Shown here: positions 24,739 to 33,964 of the stretch, in pieces
Layout of the letters: every line of letters begins with the position of its first letter
How positions within the stretch are numbered: the first letter of the stretch is position 1
From: Chryseobacterium bernardetii
GTDB taxonomy: Bacteria > Bacteroidota > Bacteroidia > Flavobacteriales > Weeksellaceae
NCBI RefSeq assembly: GCF_003815975.1
Contig: NZ_CP033932.1
Span: 3,887,501 to 3,951,500 of the forward strand
DNA length: 64,000 bases
Direction: 5' to 3'
The notes under the pieces: model-generated
Database searches by the model: none
Seen by the model: only the letters and a program-made list of their open reading frames with translations
Told to the model about the DNA's origin: nothing
Position numbers and translations under genes: made by a program

Positions 24739-25337
24739 ATGGTTATTGACGAAAATATTTTAATTTCAGCAGGAGCTGAAATTAAAGAATATAAGCCTAC
24801 AGAAAATATTTTCTGTGAAGGAGATAGCCCTCACTATTATTATCAGATTATTACCGGAGAGGTAAAGCTGAATAATTATAATGAAGAGGGAAAAGAATTT
24901 ATCCAAAACTTCTTATCAGAAGGGCAGAGCTGTGGAGAGTCTATTCTGTTTATAGATAAACCATATCCAATGAATGCAGAAGCTGTTACTGATTGCAGTG
25001 TTTTAAGGCTTCATAAATCTACATTTTTCAGTTTATTAAATAAATCTCCAAAACTTTGCATGGAGGTAAGCAGTTTTTTATCATAGCGTCTTTACTATAA
25101 ATTTATTATGATGCTGAACATTTCATCTCAAAACCCATCCACTAGATTAAAGGGATTGATGGATTATCTTAAAAGCTTTCAGGATGATGAAAGCCCTCTT
25201 ATTCTTTTATGATTCCTTTAACGAGGCAGCAGATGGCCAGTCTTACAGGCCTTTGTGTAGAAACAGCCATAAGGACCATCAAACATATGGAAAAGGAAAA
25301 AATCCTGAAAATTGAAAATCGTAAAATCCTGTATTAG
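24739..25337 (+). pseudogene. Crp/Fnr-family regulator, broken by an amber codon and a frameshift
   Basis: Starting at ATG 24739 (VIDENILISAGAEIKEYK) the frame matches the intact paralogues at 25386 and 50378 through the sensor beta-roll. It hits TAG at 25084-25086 exactly where the neighbour has Gln (CFSQQVYYK against FLS-stop-RLYYK). It continues in the same frame to about 25200, then the winged helix (IPLTRQQMASLTGLCVETAIRTIKHMEKE) resumes in another frame up to TAG 25337. Two independent lesions make a functional regulator unlikely. A truncated sensor domain could still be made. Confidence 0.85.
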
Positions 25338-25385
25338 AATCAATACTGAAGTTTTACGGTTTTTCTGTTAAAATTAATATGGAAT

Positions 25386-26000
25386 ATGAAAACAGTAAGC
25401 TGCATGAATATTGATGAAGGACTTCTGCATTCTTTTGGTGCAGGGTTCAGAACCTATAAAAAGCGTGAAATAATCTTTAAAGAGGGAGATCAGGCACAAT
25501 ATTATTTTCAGATTGCCAAGGGAAAGGTAAAACTTAATAACTACAATGAAGACGGAAAGGAATTTATCCATAATATTTTAGGAAAAAAACAAAGTTTCGG
25601 AGATCCGCTTCTGTTTTTAAACCAGAGTTATCCCATGAATGCTATATGTCTGGAGCCTTCTGAAATTATAAGGCTCCCTAAGAGCAATTTTATAAAAATG
25701 CTTAAAAAACATCCTGAACTTTCCCTTGAAATGAATGCCTGTTTTTCTCAGCAGGTTTATTATAAGTTCATCATGATGCAGAGCTTATCATCCAAAAAAC
25801 CAATGCTGCGTCTTACAGGACTGCTAAATTATCTGAAAAGCTATCATGATGGCGATTGCACCCATTGCTTTACTGTTGAACTTACCAGACAGCAGCTTGC
25901 CAACCTTACAGGATTACGGGTGGAAACAGTGATCCGTACCCTGAAAAAAATGGAACAGGAAGGGGATATCATATTTAAAGACAGGAAAATTTTGTATTAA
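25386..26000 (+). CDS. Crp/Fnr-family regulator next to the stress cluster
   Basis: 204 residues (or 198 from the second Met at 25404, which aligns with paralogue starts). Sensor beta-roll at about 20-125 (IIFKEGDQAQYYFQIAKGKV), then a winged helix LTRQQLANLTGLRVETVIRT. No iron-sulfur cysteine set is visible, so the signal is unknown. It lies directly upstream of the twelve-gene stress run, whose promoter holds a Crp/Fnr-type palindrome 12 bp past this stop, making it the first candidate for the activator. Close paralogues: 24739 (broken) and 50378. Confidence 0.88.
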   Translation: MKTVSCMNIDEGLLHSFGAGFRTYKKREIIFKEGDQAQYYFQIAKGKVKLNNYNEDGKEFIHNILGKKQSFGDPLLFLNQSYPMNAICLEPSEIIRLPKSNFIKMLKKHPELSLEMNACFSQQVYYKFIMMQSLSSKKPMLRLTGLLNYLKSYHDGDCTHCFTVELTRQQLANLTGLRVETVIRTLKKMEQEGDIIFKDRKILY

Positions 26001-26011
26001 TATTACCCAAC

Positions 26012-26025
26012 ATGACTCAGGTCAT
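26012..26025 (+). promoter_or_regulatory. Crp/Fnr-type palindrome before the stress operon
   Basis: ATGAC-TCAG-GTCAT, perfect 5-bp arms, centred 33 bp before the middle of the -7 box at 26048. Same motif as 24136. Confidence 0.62.
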
Positions 26026-26047
26026 AAAAAAGTGAGTTATACAGTCG

Positions 26048-26055
26048 TACATTTG
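26048..26055 (+). promoter_or_regulatory. -7 box TACATTTG of the stress operon
   Basis: Fits TAnnTTTG; predicted start near 26060, leaving a leader of about 155 nt before the ATG at 26216. Confidence 0.58.
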
Positions 26056-26215
26056 ATCTATCAATTTACAATACAATTCTTTAAACCTTAGTAAAGGAAC
26101 GAAAAAAGCATTTTAGCTTTTGGTCAATTTGAATTTATCGGAACCCAACCATTGCCGTCTAATACTAGTCACGGGTGGCAATACATCACTAAATATTAAT
26201 ATAAAAAATTCAGTT

Positions 26216-27004
26216 ATGAACACTAGAAATTCAAGAAATCGTAGCTCAAGAGGAAATTCACACTCACCTGAAAACCTTGAAGAAGTTTACCAATTAGGAT
26301 ATGATCATGGTTTTAATGACGCATCGAGAGATGAAGACTATGACGATGATTTTTCAGAATATGAAGACTATTTTGAAAATGATGATGACGATGATTATGA
26401 TGAAGATTATGACGACTATGATGACTACGATGAAGATGACGACTATGATGACGAAGATGAGGATGAAGATGATGACGATTATAACCAAAGAGGCAGTGGC
26501 GGAAGAGGTTCCAGAAGCAGCGGCGGAAACAGAAACCAACAGAGAGACAGCATGGGAAGATTCACCTCTGGAAGAGGAGGTTCTTCACGTAGCAGCAGCT
26601 CCCGTGGCGGTTCCCGTGGAAGGTCAGGCTCTGGCTCAGGACCAGGTTCAAGGTCTGGCGGTGGCAGAGGCAGATCTTCAGGAGACGGAACATCAAGAAG
26701 AGGTTTTGCATCAATGAGCAAGGCTGAACGTACCAGAATTGCAAGAATGGGAGGACAGGCATCTCACGGAGGCGGACGATCTTCGGGAAGATCCGGTTCA
26801 GGTAACTCAAGAGGCGGAAATTCCGGTAACGGTTCATCAGGTCGTAGTTCAAATTCAAATTCAGGATCCGGTACATCAAGAAGAGGTTTTGCATCAATGA
26901 GCAAAGCTGAACGTACCAGAATTGCAAGAATGGGAGGACAGGCATCTCACGGAGGCGGACGATCTTCGGGAAGATCCGGATTCGGAGGCAGACGTAATTC
27001 ATAA
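26216..27004 (+). CDS. Acidic, Arg/Gly/Ser-rich protein with two KGG (YciG-type) repeats
   Basis: 262 residues from ATG 26216; a longer frame from 26120 would start inside the leader and is not favoured. Residues about 40-92 are mostly Asp, Glu and Tyr; the rest is Gly/Ser/Arg-rich. Two copies of GFASMSKAERTRIARMGGQ followed by ASHG match the KGG motif of stress-induced proteins such as E. coli YciG. The copies lie in a 107-bp direct repeat (26690-26796 and 26873-26979) with one mismatch. Together with the DUF892 gene behind it this mirrors yciG-yciF. Likely a soluble, largely disordered stress protein; role unknown. Confidence 0.85.
   Translation: MNTRNSRNRSSRGNSHSPENLEEVYQLGYDHGFNDASRDEDYDDDFSEYEDYFENDDDDDYDEDYDDYDDYDEDDDYDDEDEDEDDDDYNQRGSGGRGSRSSGGNRNQQRDSMGRFTSGRGGSSRSSSSRGGSRGRSGSGSGPGSRSGGGRGRSSGDGTSRRGFASMSKAERTRIARMGGQASHGGGRSSGRSGSGNSRGGNSGNGSSGRSSNSNSGSGTSRRGFASMSKAERTRIARMGGQASHGGGRSSGRSGFGGRRNS
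26690..26796 (+). repeat. 107-bp direct repeat, copy 1
   Basis: Same as 26873-26979 apart from one synonymous G/A difference; encodes a KGG repeat and its flank. Confidence 0.9.
26873..26979 (+). repeat. 107-bp direct repeat, copy 2
   Basis: Offset 183 bp from copy 1, a multiple of three, so the protein frame is kept. Confidence 0.9.
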
Positions 27005-27015
27005 TTCTTTTTCCT

Positions 27016-27048
27016 GATTGCCTCTTTATTGAATATAAAGAGGTAATC
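27016..27048 (+). terminator. Hairpin between KGG gene and DUF892 gene
   Basis: GATTGCCTCTTTA (27016-27028) pairs with TAAAGAGGTAATC (27036-27048), then TTTTC. The T run is short, so partial termination (attenuation) is plausible. Confidence 0.55.
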
Positions 27049-27076
27049 TTTTCAACTTTAAACACCACTTCACATT

Positions 27077-27661
27077 ATGGCAAATAAAATTTTAGAAACC
27101 AATACAGCCGTTTCTGCAAAAAAAGGAACAGCAGACAAGGCAACCACCAAGAAAGATGAAATGAAAAATTCACCGCTTCACAAATTTTTTGTAAGTGCTC
27201 TTAAAGATATTTATTACGCTGAAAATGCTATTCTTGAAGCGTTGGAAAAAATGCAGGACGCAGCAACCAGCGAAGATTTAAAGGATGCTTTTGAAGACCA
27301 CCATCTTCAGACCCAGAAACATGTAAAACGTCTGGAAAAAGTATTCAAACTTATTGATGAAACTCCTGAAAAGAAAGAATGTAAAGCAATAAAAGGAATT
27401 ATTGAAGAAGGCGAAGAAACCATTAAGTCTACTGAAGAAGGTTCCGCAACCAGAGATGTGGGACTTATTATTGCGGCTCAAAAGGTTGAACACTATGAAA
27501 TTGCCACATACGGAGGGCTTGCCCAGCTTGCTATTACTATGGGACATGACAAAGCGGCTGATCTTTTGGAAAGAACTTTACAGGAAGAAGAGGATACGGA
27601 CGCCGGACTTACGGAAATAGCAGAAACCTCCATCAATTTTGATGCGGAACAGGAAGACTAA
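27077..27661 (+). CDS. DUF892 ferritin-like stress protein (YciE/YciF type)
   Basis: 194 residues; a 30-residue Lys/Thr-rich start, then the DUF892 four-helix domain: FFVSALKDIYYAENAILEAL, EDHHLQTQKHVKRLEKVF, and AAQKVEHYEIATYGGLAQLA, where Glu and His could bind a di-metal centre. E. coli YciE/YciF belong to this family and are induced by general and osmotic stress. Its place behind a KGG protein and ahead of a catalase is as in the yciGFE-katN module. Iron handling is plausible but unproven. Confidence 0.9.
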   Translation: MANKILETNTAVSAKKGTADKATTKKDEMKNSPLHKFFVSALKDIYYAENAILEALEKMQDAATSEDLKDAFEDHHLQTQKHVKRLEKVFKLIDETPEKKECKAIKGIIEEGEETIKSTEEGSATRDVGLIIAAQKVEHYEIATYGGLAQLAITMGHDKAADLLERTLQEEEDTDAGLTEIAETSINFDAEQED

Positions 27662-27672
27662 ACCAGCCAAAC

Positions 27673-27711
27673 AATAAGCCATATAGGCTGTTTCGATCTA
27701 TATGGCTTATT
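27673..27711 (+). terminator. 14-bp perfect hairpin after the DUF892 gene
   Basis: AATAAGCCATATAG (27673-27686) and CTATATGGCTTATT (27698-27711), followed by TTAAA. Strong stem with a weak T tract; it may cut most transcription here and leave read-through for the later genes. Confidence 0.6.
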
Positions 27712-27729
27712 TTAAATCATGAACTCAAA

Positions 27730-28038
27730 ATGTATATGGACTGCCAGAAAATAATAAAGACCCTGAAGCACAAAAGCTTCATAAAAATCAACAATAATGG
27801 TAAGTGTTTTGAAAATGGAGCCGCTGTTTATGCCAAGGAGATAGAAGACCATATTTTTCTGTTATTCGTTATTCTTAAAGATATTGATATTGAAAACATT
27901 CAGGCATTTATTGCTCATTTTGATAGTTTCAACAGTATCGGATTAAAAGAACCGGAACAGGTTATGTTCTACCTTTCCATTAAGGATAAAGATGACATCC
28001 ATTATTTTGAGCAATATTTAAAGGCTTCCAACAACTAA
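27730..28038 (+). CDS. Unknown protein in stress cluster
   Basis: 102 residues, no signal peptide or membrane span. Predicted mixed alpha/beta: CQKIIKTLKHKSFIKINNNGK, then IFLLFVILKDIDIENIQAFIAHF and VMFYLSIKDKDDIHYFEQYL. I recognise no family. It starts 68 bp after the DUF892 gene and 13 bp before the next gene, and has codon usage like its neighbours, so it looks real. Confidence 0.6.
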   Translation: MYMDCQKIIKTLKHKSFIKINNNGKCFENGAAVYAKEIEDHIFLLFVILKDIDIENIQAFIAHFDSFNSIGLKEPEQVMFYLSIKDKDDIHYFEQYLKASNN

Positions 28039-28051
28039 TAACTTTTTATAT

Positions 28052-28429
28052 ATGGTTTTTGAAAATGACACTTTACAGCATTCCGGACTGAATGATAAGA
28101 ATAATGTGATTGAAAATGAATCCTTATTTCCCGGTATTATCAACTCATATGGAGTAACAGCTTTCTTGATTAAATCTCTGGAGAAGATCAAGCGCAATGC
28201 AAAATGTGAAGTCTTTAAAAAGGTAATAGACAACTATATTGAAGAATACATCCTTCATATCCGTGAATTCCATACCCAAAACGTAGTGGATTCCTCTGAA
28301 ATGGATGCTGAAATCAGAATTGATACTCCCTCTTTTACATTATATGCCAAAACGGCTTATTATAAAGTATTAAAGGAAGAAGAATGCATCAGCAAATTGC
28401 TCAATATGCTGGAAAACAGTAAAGACTGA
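28052..28429 (+). CDS. Unknown helical protein in stress cluster
   Basis: 125 residues, probably helical: LIKSLEKIKRNAKCEVFKKV and YIEEYILHIREFHTQNV, then TLYAKTAYYKVLKEEECISK. No signal peptide. Family not recognised. Begins 13 bp after the 27730 gene and ends 62 bp before the catalase gene, so it belongs to the same unit. Confidence 0.6.
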   Translation: MVFENDTLQHSGLNDKNNVIENESLFPGIINSYGVTAFLIKSLEKIKRNAKCEVFKKVIDNYIEEYILHIREFHTQNVVDSSEMDAEIRIDTPSFTLYAKTAYYKVLKEEECISKLLNMLENSKD

Positions 28430-28491
28430 AGTTACTATCCCCTTATCTGACTGCTTTTAAAATATACATCAACCCCAAAAATCAATATCAT

Positions 28492-30630
28492 ATGAAACCC
28501 GAAGAAAATAATGAAAAAGCAGACCAACTGAAACAGTACAGCACATCTAATGACAATGAAAAGCTGACTACCAATCAGGGCTTAAAGATCAACAACAATC
28601 AGGATTCCTTAAAAGCCGGAGAGAGAGGTCCGTCGTTACTCGAAGACTTTATCCTTCGTGAAAAAATAACCCATTTCGATCATGAAAGAATCCCGGAAAG
28701 GGTGGTTCATGCCCGTGGATCCGGTGCTCACGGAGTCTTTAAACTAACAAAAAGCCTTGCAGGGTATACAAAAGCAAAATTCTTAACGGAGTTGGGCAAA
28801 GAAACCCCTGTTTTTGTAAGGTTTTCCACCGTAGCAGGAAGCAAAGGAAGTACAGATCTGGCCAGGGATGTGCGTGGTTTTGCGGTCAAATTTTATACAG
28901 AAGAAGGGAATTACGATCTGGTAGCGAATAATATGCCTGTATTTTTTATTCAGGACGCTATAAAATTTCCCGATCTTGTACATGCCGTTAAACCGGAACC
29001 TGATAACGAAATTCCCCAGGCCGCTTCAGCTCACGATACCTTCTGGGATTTTATTTCGCTGATGCCGGAAAGCATGCATATGATTATGTGGCTGATGAGT
29101 GACAGGGCAATTCCAAGAAGTTTAAGAATGATGGAAGGATTTGGAGTGCATTCCTTTAAATTTATTAATGAAGAAGGAAGAGTACACTTTGTAAAATTTC
29201 ATTTTAAGCCAAAACTCGGAGTACATTCCGTAGCCTGGAACGAAGCTCAGATCATATCAGGTGTAGATTCTGATTTCCATAAAAGAGATCTTTGGGAAGC
29301 TATTGAAAACGGAGATTATCCTGAATGGGATTTCGGAGTACAGCTTATTCCTGAAGAAGATGAAGACCGTTTTGATTTTGATCTTCTCGACCCCACCAAA
29401 ATTGTTCCTGAGGAAGAAGTTCCTGTAGAAATCGTGGGAACATTAACCCTAAACAGAAATCCGGATAATTTCTTTGCAGAAACAGAACAGGTTGCATTTC
29501 ACCCGGGACACATTATTCCCGGAATTGATTTCACCAATGACCCACTGCTACAGGGAAGATTATTTTCATATACCGACACCCAGCTGTCAAGACTTGGATC
29601 ACCCAACTTTCATGAAATTCCGATCAATCGCTCAATTAACACCGTTCACAATAACCAGCGTGATGGCCACATGAGACAACAGATCGTAAAAGGAAAAACC
29701 AGCTATGATCCTAATTCCATTGGAGGCGGATGCCCTTTCCAGGCCATGATGTCTGAAGGTGGCTTTGTATCCCAACAGGAAAGAGTGTCAGGCGCTAAGA
29801 TCCGCGAAAGAAGCAAAAGCTTTGTAGACCACTATTCTCAGGCTAAACTCTTTTATAACAGCCAGTCAACACCGGAAAAAGAACACCTTCAAAATGCATT
29901 GATTTTTGAATTATCAAAAGTGACACTTCCAGCTGTAAGAGAAAGGGTAGTAGGCCAGCTTGCCTATATTGATATGTTTCTTGCATGGCGTGTAGCTGAA
30001 AAACTTGGGGTAGAAGTTAAAAAACTGGATTGGCCTAACCAAAGCTTACCGGCAGACAGTAATATTGTGGAACTGCAGAGCGAAGAAAAAGAGCCTAAAA
30101 CAAAAGTCTCTGAAGCACTAAGCATGAAAAACACGGTTAAAAATACCATTAAGAGCAGAAAAATAGGGTTTATTATGGCCAACGGAATAGATGGGAAAGA
30201 AACAAACGCCCTTAAAATAAAACTGGAATCAGAGGGAGCACGCGTTGAATTCATTGCTCCAAGTCTGGCTAAGGTAAGAACCAATGACGGCTCAGAGCTT
30301 ACTCCCAAACATTCTTTAACCAGTACTGCCAGTGTTTGCTTCGACGCCCTTGTAATATGTTCAGGTGAAAATTCTGTAAAAGAACTTATGATCCCTGAAA
30401 ATAAACATCTGGTATTACATTTTATCAATGAAGCGTACAAACACTGTAAAGCTGTATATTTTGGTTCAGATACAGAACCTGTTTACCATAACAGTAATGT
30501 AGCTTCAAAAAAGCATGAGGATCCCGGGATCATTACATGGGCAGATCAGGATGCCGCAGATCAATTTATCAATGCCATTGCTCAGCACAGAGTCTGGGAT
30601 CTTGAAATGGAGAGAAACGCTCAATCATAA
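28492..30630 (+). CDS. katE: Large-subunit catalase (HPII/KatE type)
   Basis: 712 residues, the length of HPII-class catalases. The heme pocket is complete: distal His73 in [11 protein letters not shown], Asn in [11 protein letters not shown], and the proximal Tyr segment [14 protein letters not shown]. After about residue 530 comes the extra flavodoxin-like (class I amidotransferase-type) domain, [19 protein letters not shown], seen only in large catalases. It disproportionates hydrogen peroxide and is stable under stress. Central enzyme of the stress run, with a long charged N-terminal arm. Confidence 0.96.
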   Translation: MKPEENNEKADQLKQYSTSNDNEKLTTNQGLKINNNQDSLKAGERGPSLLEDFILREKITHFDHERIPERVVHARGSGAHGVFKLTKSLAGYTKAKFLTELGKETPVFVRFSTVAGSKGSTDLARDVRGFAVKFYTEEGNYDLVANNMPVFFIQDAIKFPDLVHAVKPEPDNEIPQAASAHDTFWDFISLMPESMHMIMWLMSDRAIPRSLRMMEGFGVHSFKFINEEGRVHFVKFHFKPKLGVHSVAWNEAQIISGVDSDFHKRDLWEAIENGDYPEWDFGVQLIPEEDEDRFDFDLLDPTKIVPEEEVPVEIVGTLTLNRNPDNFFAETEQVAFHPGHIIPGIDFTNDPLLQGRLFSYTDTQLSRLGSPNFHEIPINRSINTVHNNQRDGHMRQQIVKGKTSYDPNSIGGGCPFQAMMSEGGFVSQQERVSGAKIRERSKSFVDHYSQAKLFYNSQSTPEKEHLQNALIFELSKVTLPAVRERVVGQLAYIDMFLAWRVAEKLGVEVKKLDWPNQSLPADSNIVELQSEEKEPKTKVSEALSMKNTVKNTIKSRKIGFIMANGIDGKETNALKIKLESEGARVEFIAPSLAKVRTNDGSELTPKHSLTSTASVCFDALVICSGENSVKELMIPENKHLVLHFINEAYKHCKAVYFGSDTEPVYHNSNVASKKHEDPGIITWADQDAADQFINAIAQHRVWDLEMERNAQS

Positions 30631-30672
30631 AAATAAAACACCCTTCACACCAATCACACTAAATATAATATT

Positions 30673-31851
30673 ATGAAAGCAGCAGTTTTTCACACACCGG
30701 GTAAAATTACCTGTGACACCATTGACGATCCGGAAATTCATGACGATCATGACATTATACTGAGAGTAACATCTACAGCGATTTGCGGCAGCGATCTGCA
30801 TATGTATTCTGGAGGAATCCCCCAGGCACGCCCAATGGTAATGGGACATGAATTTATAGGAATTGTGGAAGAAACCGGAAAGAATATTAACCACCTGAAA
30901 GCAGGAGACAGAGTAGTGGTTCCTTTTCCTATTGCCTGTGGAAGCTGTTATTTCTGCCAGCATGATCTTCCCACGGCATGTGAACACAGTAATCCTGAAC
31001 ATTACGGTCCTGAAGGCGGTATTCTTACAGAAAAAGGAGGAGCCTTATTTGGATATACAGATCTCTATGGAGGATATAATGGCGGACAGGCACAGTATGT
31101 AAGAGTTCCATATGCTCATTTTGGCCCCAGAAAAGTACCGGAAAGCCTTACTGATGAACAGGTACTCTTTCTTACCGATATTTTCCCAACCGGCTATACA
31201 GGCGTTATGTGGGGAGACTTGAAAGGAGGTGAAACCGTAGTCATTTTTGGTGCCGGACCAGTAGGCTCAATGTCAGCTAAAAGTGCCATTCTTCACAATG
31301 CGGAGAAAGTTATTGTGATTGATACTCTTCAATACAGATTGGATAAAATAAGAAAGCTCACAGGCTGCCAAACCATTCTCTGGAAAGACGCCGAAAGTAC
31401 TATAGAACAGATTCGTGATATGACCAACGGAAGAGGTGCAGATTTATGTATTGATGCAGTAGGATTTGAACCCGAAAGAGACCTTTTAGACCGTGCAAAA
31501 GCTGTTTTAAATTTTGAGAAAGGCTCCATAAAAGTACTTGAAGCCTGTATGAGTGCTGTACGAAGAGGCGGAACAGTATCCGTACTTGGGGTTTATCCTG
31601 TTAACTATGATAACTTCAGGCTTGGGCAGATCTTTGATAAAGGAATTACTCTGAAAGCAGGACAATGTAATGTACATCCTATCATAGACCGGCTTATGAG
31701 CTATGTAGAAAAAGGACAGATCATTCTTGACGATATTATTACACACCGCCTTCCTCTTGAAGCAGTAGCCAAAGGTTACGAGATCTTTGATAAAAAAGAA
31801 GACGGTTGCGTAAAGGTTGTTCTTGATCCATGGAAGACTGCCGGACTGTAA
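30673..31851 (+). CDS. Zinc-dependent alcohol dehydrogenase family (formaldehyde dehydrogenase-like)
   Basis: 392 residues. Catalytic zinc region AICGSDLHMYSG and GHEFIGIVEETG; structural zinc cysteines in CGSCYFCQHDLPTAC; Rossmann motif VIFGAGPVGSMSA. The insert GYTDLYGGYNGGQAQYVRVP is typical of the FdhA-like branch that oxidises aldehydes or alcohols with NAD. The substrate cannot be read. It starts 42 bp after the catalase gene, and fits an aldehyde-detoxifying role in the cluster. Confidence 0.92.
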   Translation: MKAAVFHTPGKITCDTIDDPEIHDDHDIILRVTSTAICGSDLHMYSGGIPQARPMVMGHEFIGIVEETGKNINHLKAGDRVVVPFPIACGSCYFCQHDLPTACEHSNPEHYGPEGGILTEKGGALFGYTDLYGGYNGGQAQYVRVPYAHFGPRKVPESLTDEQVLFLTDIFPTGYTGVMWGDLKGGETVVIFGAGPVGSMSAKSAILHNAEKVIVIDTLQYRLDKIRKLTGCQTILWKDAESTIEQIRDMTNGRGADLCIDAVGFEPERDLLDRAKAVLNFEKGSIKVLEACMSAVRRGGTVSVLGVYPVNYDNFRLGQIFDKGITLKAGQCNVHPIIDRLMSYVEKGQIILDDIITHRLPLEAVAKGYEIFDKKEDGCVKVVLDPWKTAGL

Positions 31852-31890
31852 ATACAAATTGTTAATCAATATTTTCAAAAACAAAATGTT

Positions 31891-32391
31891 ATGGAATTTC
31901 AAAAAAATCTTCTTGAATATATAAGCCATTGTCTGATGACTGCGGATGAAACCATCTCTATTGCTGAAAGCGTAACATCAGGCTGCTTACAGCTGGCTTT
32001 TTCACAGATGCCGAATGCCTCCATGTTTTATAACGGAGGAATTACGGCCTATACTTTACCCGAAAAAGTAAAGCTCTTAAAGGTAAACAAAAAAGAAGCG
32101 GAAGAATGCGACTGCGTTTCGGAAAATATTGCAGAAACGATGGCTTTAAATGTTGCCAGCCTTTTTGAAACCGATTGGTCTATTTCAACAACGGGCTACT
32201 GTACACCGATCCGTAATTCTGCCTATAAAATATTTGCTTATTTCTCATTTTCATATAAAGGAGAGATCATCCTTACCAAAAAACTGGAACTGCACCCCAA
32301 AACCCAGGCTCTGAATGCCCAGCTATATTATACAGAGTTCATCTTGGGGTGCTTTAAAAGTGAACTGAACAGGCTTTTAATTTTAAAATAA
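31891..32391 (+). CDS. CinA-type nicotinamide-nucleotide amidase (PncC domain)
   Basis: 166 residues comprising only the CinA C-terminal domain. AESVTSGCLQLAFSQMPNAS and NGGITAYTLPEKVKLL are characteristic, as is ISTTGYCTP. The domain removes the amide from nicotinamide mononucleotide, recycling NAD breakdown products that rise under oxidative stress. The usual ESxTGG appears as ESVTSGC, a slightly divergent active site. Six bp separate it from the next SDR gene. Confidence 0.87.
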   Translation: MEFQKNLLEYISHCLMTADETISIAESVTSGCLQLAFSQMPNASMFYNGGITAYTLPEKVKLLKVNKKEAEECDCVSENIAETMALNVASLFETDWSISTTGYCTPIRNSAYKIFAYFSFSYKGEIILTKKLELHPKTQALNAQLYYTEFILGCFKSELNRLLILK

Positions 32392-32397
32392 GAAAAC

Positions 32398-33195
32398 ATG
32401 GAACGTAAAAATCAATATGTCCTGATTACCGGAGCAACAAGCGGAATAGGATACGAACTGGCCAAACAGTTTGCTAAAAATGGCTACGACCTTGTTATCG
32501 TTGCCCGGGATTACGAAGAGCTTAGGAACAAAGCCAATGAATTTAAAGAATATGGAATTAACGCCATTCCGATATCCAAGAACCTCTTCCTGCAGGATGA
32601 AGCCTATTCCCTCTATTCTGAACTGAAAATGAATGGGATAAGCCCTGAAATTCTGGTAAATGATGCCGGCCAGGGCGTATTTGGAAAATTTCAGGAAACT
32701 GATATTCACCGGGAAGTAGATATTGTGAATCTTAATATCATTTCAGTCATCATATTAACCAAACTGTTTATTAAGGACCGGTTGCCTAAGAGATCGGGAA
32801 AAATTCTGAATCTGGCTTCTATAGCCAGCAAAGTTCCCGGTCCCTGGCATTCGGTATATCATGGAACCAAAGCTTTTGTGCTATCGTGGTCTGAAGCCAT
32901 CAGAGAAGAACTTAAAGATGCAGGAATTACCGTAACAGCCCTTTTACCGGGACCTACAGATACTGATTTTTTCAATAAGGCGGATATGAACCAAAGCAAA
33001 ATAGTTGAAGACAGAGAAACTTTAGCTTCTCCTGAAGAAGTTGCTATGGATGGTTATAATGCATTGATGAATGATGAAGATAAAATCATTTCAGGATTAA
33101 AGAATAAATTATCTGTAGCCATGTCTAATCTTTCTACAGACAGTATGGCGGCCCACAGAATGGCTGAAATGCAGAAACCGGTAACCGAAAAATAA
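32398..33195 (+). CDS. Short-chain dehydrogenase/reductase 1
   Basis: 265 residues. NAD(P) motif GATSGIGYELA, NDAGQG (variant NNAG), active-site Ser in NLASIASK and YHGTK (Tyr-x-x-x-Lys). Of the DltE/YqjQ-like SDR type by the sequence LVIVARDYEELRNKANEF. Substrate unknown. Co-transcribed with its neighbours (6 bp before, 5 bp after). Confidence 0.9.
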   Translation: MERKNQYVLITGATSGIGYELAKQFAKNGYDLVIVARDYEELRNKANEFKEYGINAIPISKNLFLQDEAYSLYSELKMNGISPEILVNDAGQGVFGKFQETDIHREVDIVNLNIISVIILTKLFIKDRLPKRSGKILNLASIASKVPGPWHSVYHGTKAFVLSWSEAIREELKDAGITVTALLPGPTDTDFFNKADMNQSKIVEDRETLASPEEVAMDGYNALMNDEDKIISGLKNKLSVAMSNLSTDSMAAHRMAEMQKPVTEK

Positions 33196-33200
33196 AGATT

Positions 33201-33947
33201 ATGGGAAAACTGGAAAAAAAATCTGTTCTCATAACGGGAGCTGACAGCGGAATAGGCAGGGCAGTAGCTCTTCTTTTTGCAACAGAAGGAGCAGATATTG
33301 CCATTATTTATCACTCAGATGATGCCGATGCAGCAAAAACCCAGGCTGAAATTGAAAATCTGGGCAGAAAATGCATCATCTTCCAGGGAGATATTAATGA
33401 TTATGATTTCTGTGAAGAGACAACACAGAAAGTAATATCAATTTTCGGAAAAATTGATATCCTCATCAATAATGCCGGGGTTCAGTTTCCTGCAGATTCT
33501 ATTGAAGAGCTTGAGGAAAAAAACATCCGTCATACCTTCAATTCCAATATTGTAGGAATGATTCTGCTCACAAAAGTAGTATTTCCTTACCTGAAAGAGG
33601 GAAGCTGTGTGATTAATACAACATCAGTCTCAGCCTATGAAGGGCATCCGGAACTGTTAGACTATTCTGCAACAAAAGGAGCTATAGTGTCTTTTACCCG
33701 GTCACTCGCTTTACAGGCAAAACCTAAGGGCATTCGTATCAATGCTGTAGCTCCCGGCCCGGTAGCAACACCGCTCACCAAGGAAACTTTTGATGAAAAG
33801 GAAGAAGATCCCAATAAGCCTCCATTAGACAGAAACGCGACTCCTGAAGAAGTTGCCTTTAGTTTCCTGTTCCTCGCCAGCGATGATGCAGCACAAATTA
33901 CAGGACAGGTCATTCATCCTAATGGAGGAATCATTGTAAACGGCTAA
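33201..33947 (+). CDS. Short-chain dehydrogenase/reductase 2
   Basis: 248 residues. GADSGIGRAVALLF, INNAGVQ, Ser in NTTSVSAYEG and YSATKGA; C-terminal GQVIHPNGGIIVNG. It resembles the YhdF/YghA-like SDRs linked to general stress. Compared with close relatives it lacks the 40-50 residue N-terminal arm. Substrate unknown; probably reduces aldehydes or ketones with NADPH. Confidence 0.9.
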   Translation: MGKLEKKSVLITGADSGIGRAVALLFATEGADIAIIYHSDDADAAKTQAEIENLGRKCIIFQGDINDYDFCEETTQKVISIFGKIDILINNAGVQFPADSIEELEEKNIRHTFNSNIVGMILLTKVVFPYLKEGSCVINTTSVSAYEGHPELLDYSATKGAIVSFTRSLALQAKPKGIRINAVAPGPVATPLTKETFDEKEEDPNKPPLDRNATPEEVAFSFLFLASDDAAQITGQVIHPNGGIIVNG

Positions 33948-33964
33948 CAAATAATTAAAAAGAT

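Noticed and set aside
26120..26215. Upstream extension of the KGG protein
   Set aside because: It falls within the leader after the -7 box and its sequence has no family match; the ATG at 26216 follows a better context.
26301..26717. Long alternative-frame and antisense frames inside the KGG gene
   Set aside because: They are by-products of the repetitive GAT/GAC and GGA/AGA composition; their proteins are low-complexity Met/Ile or Pro/Leu strings.
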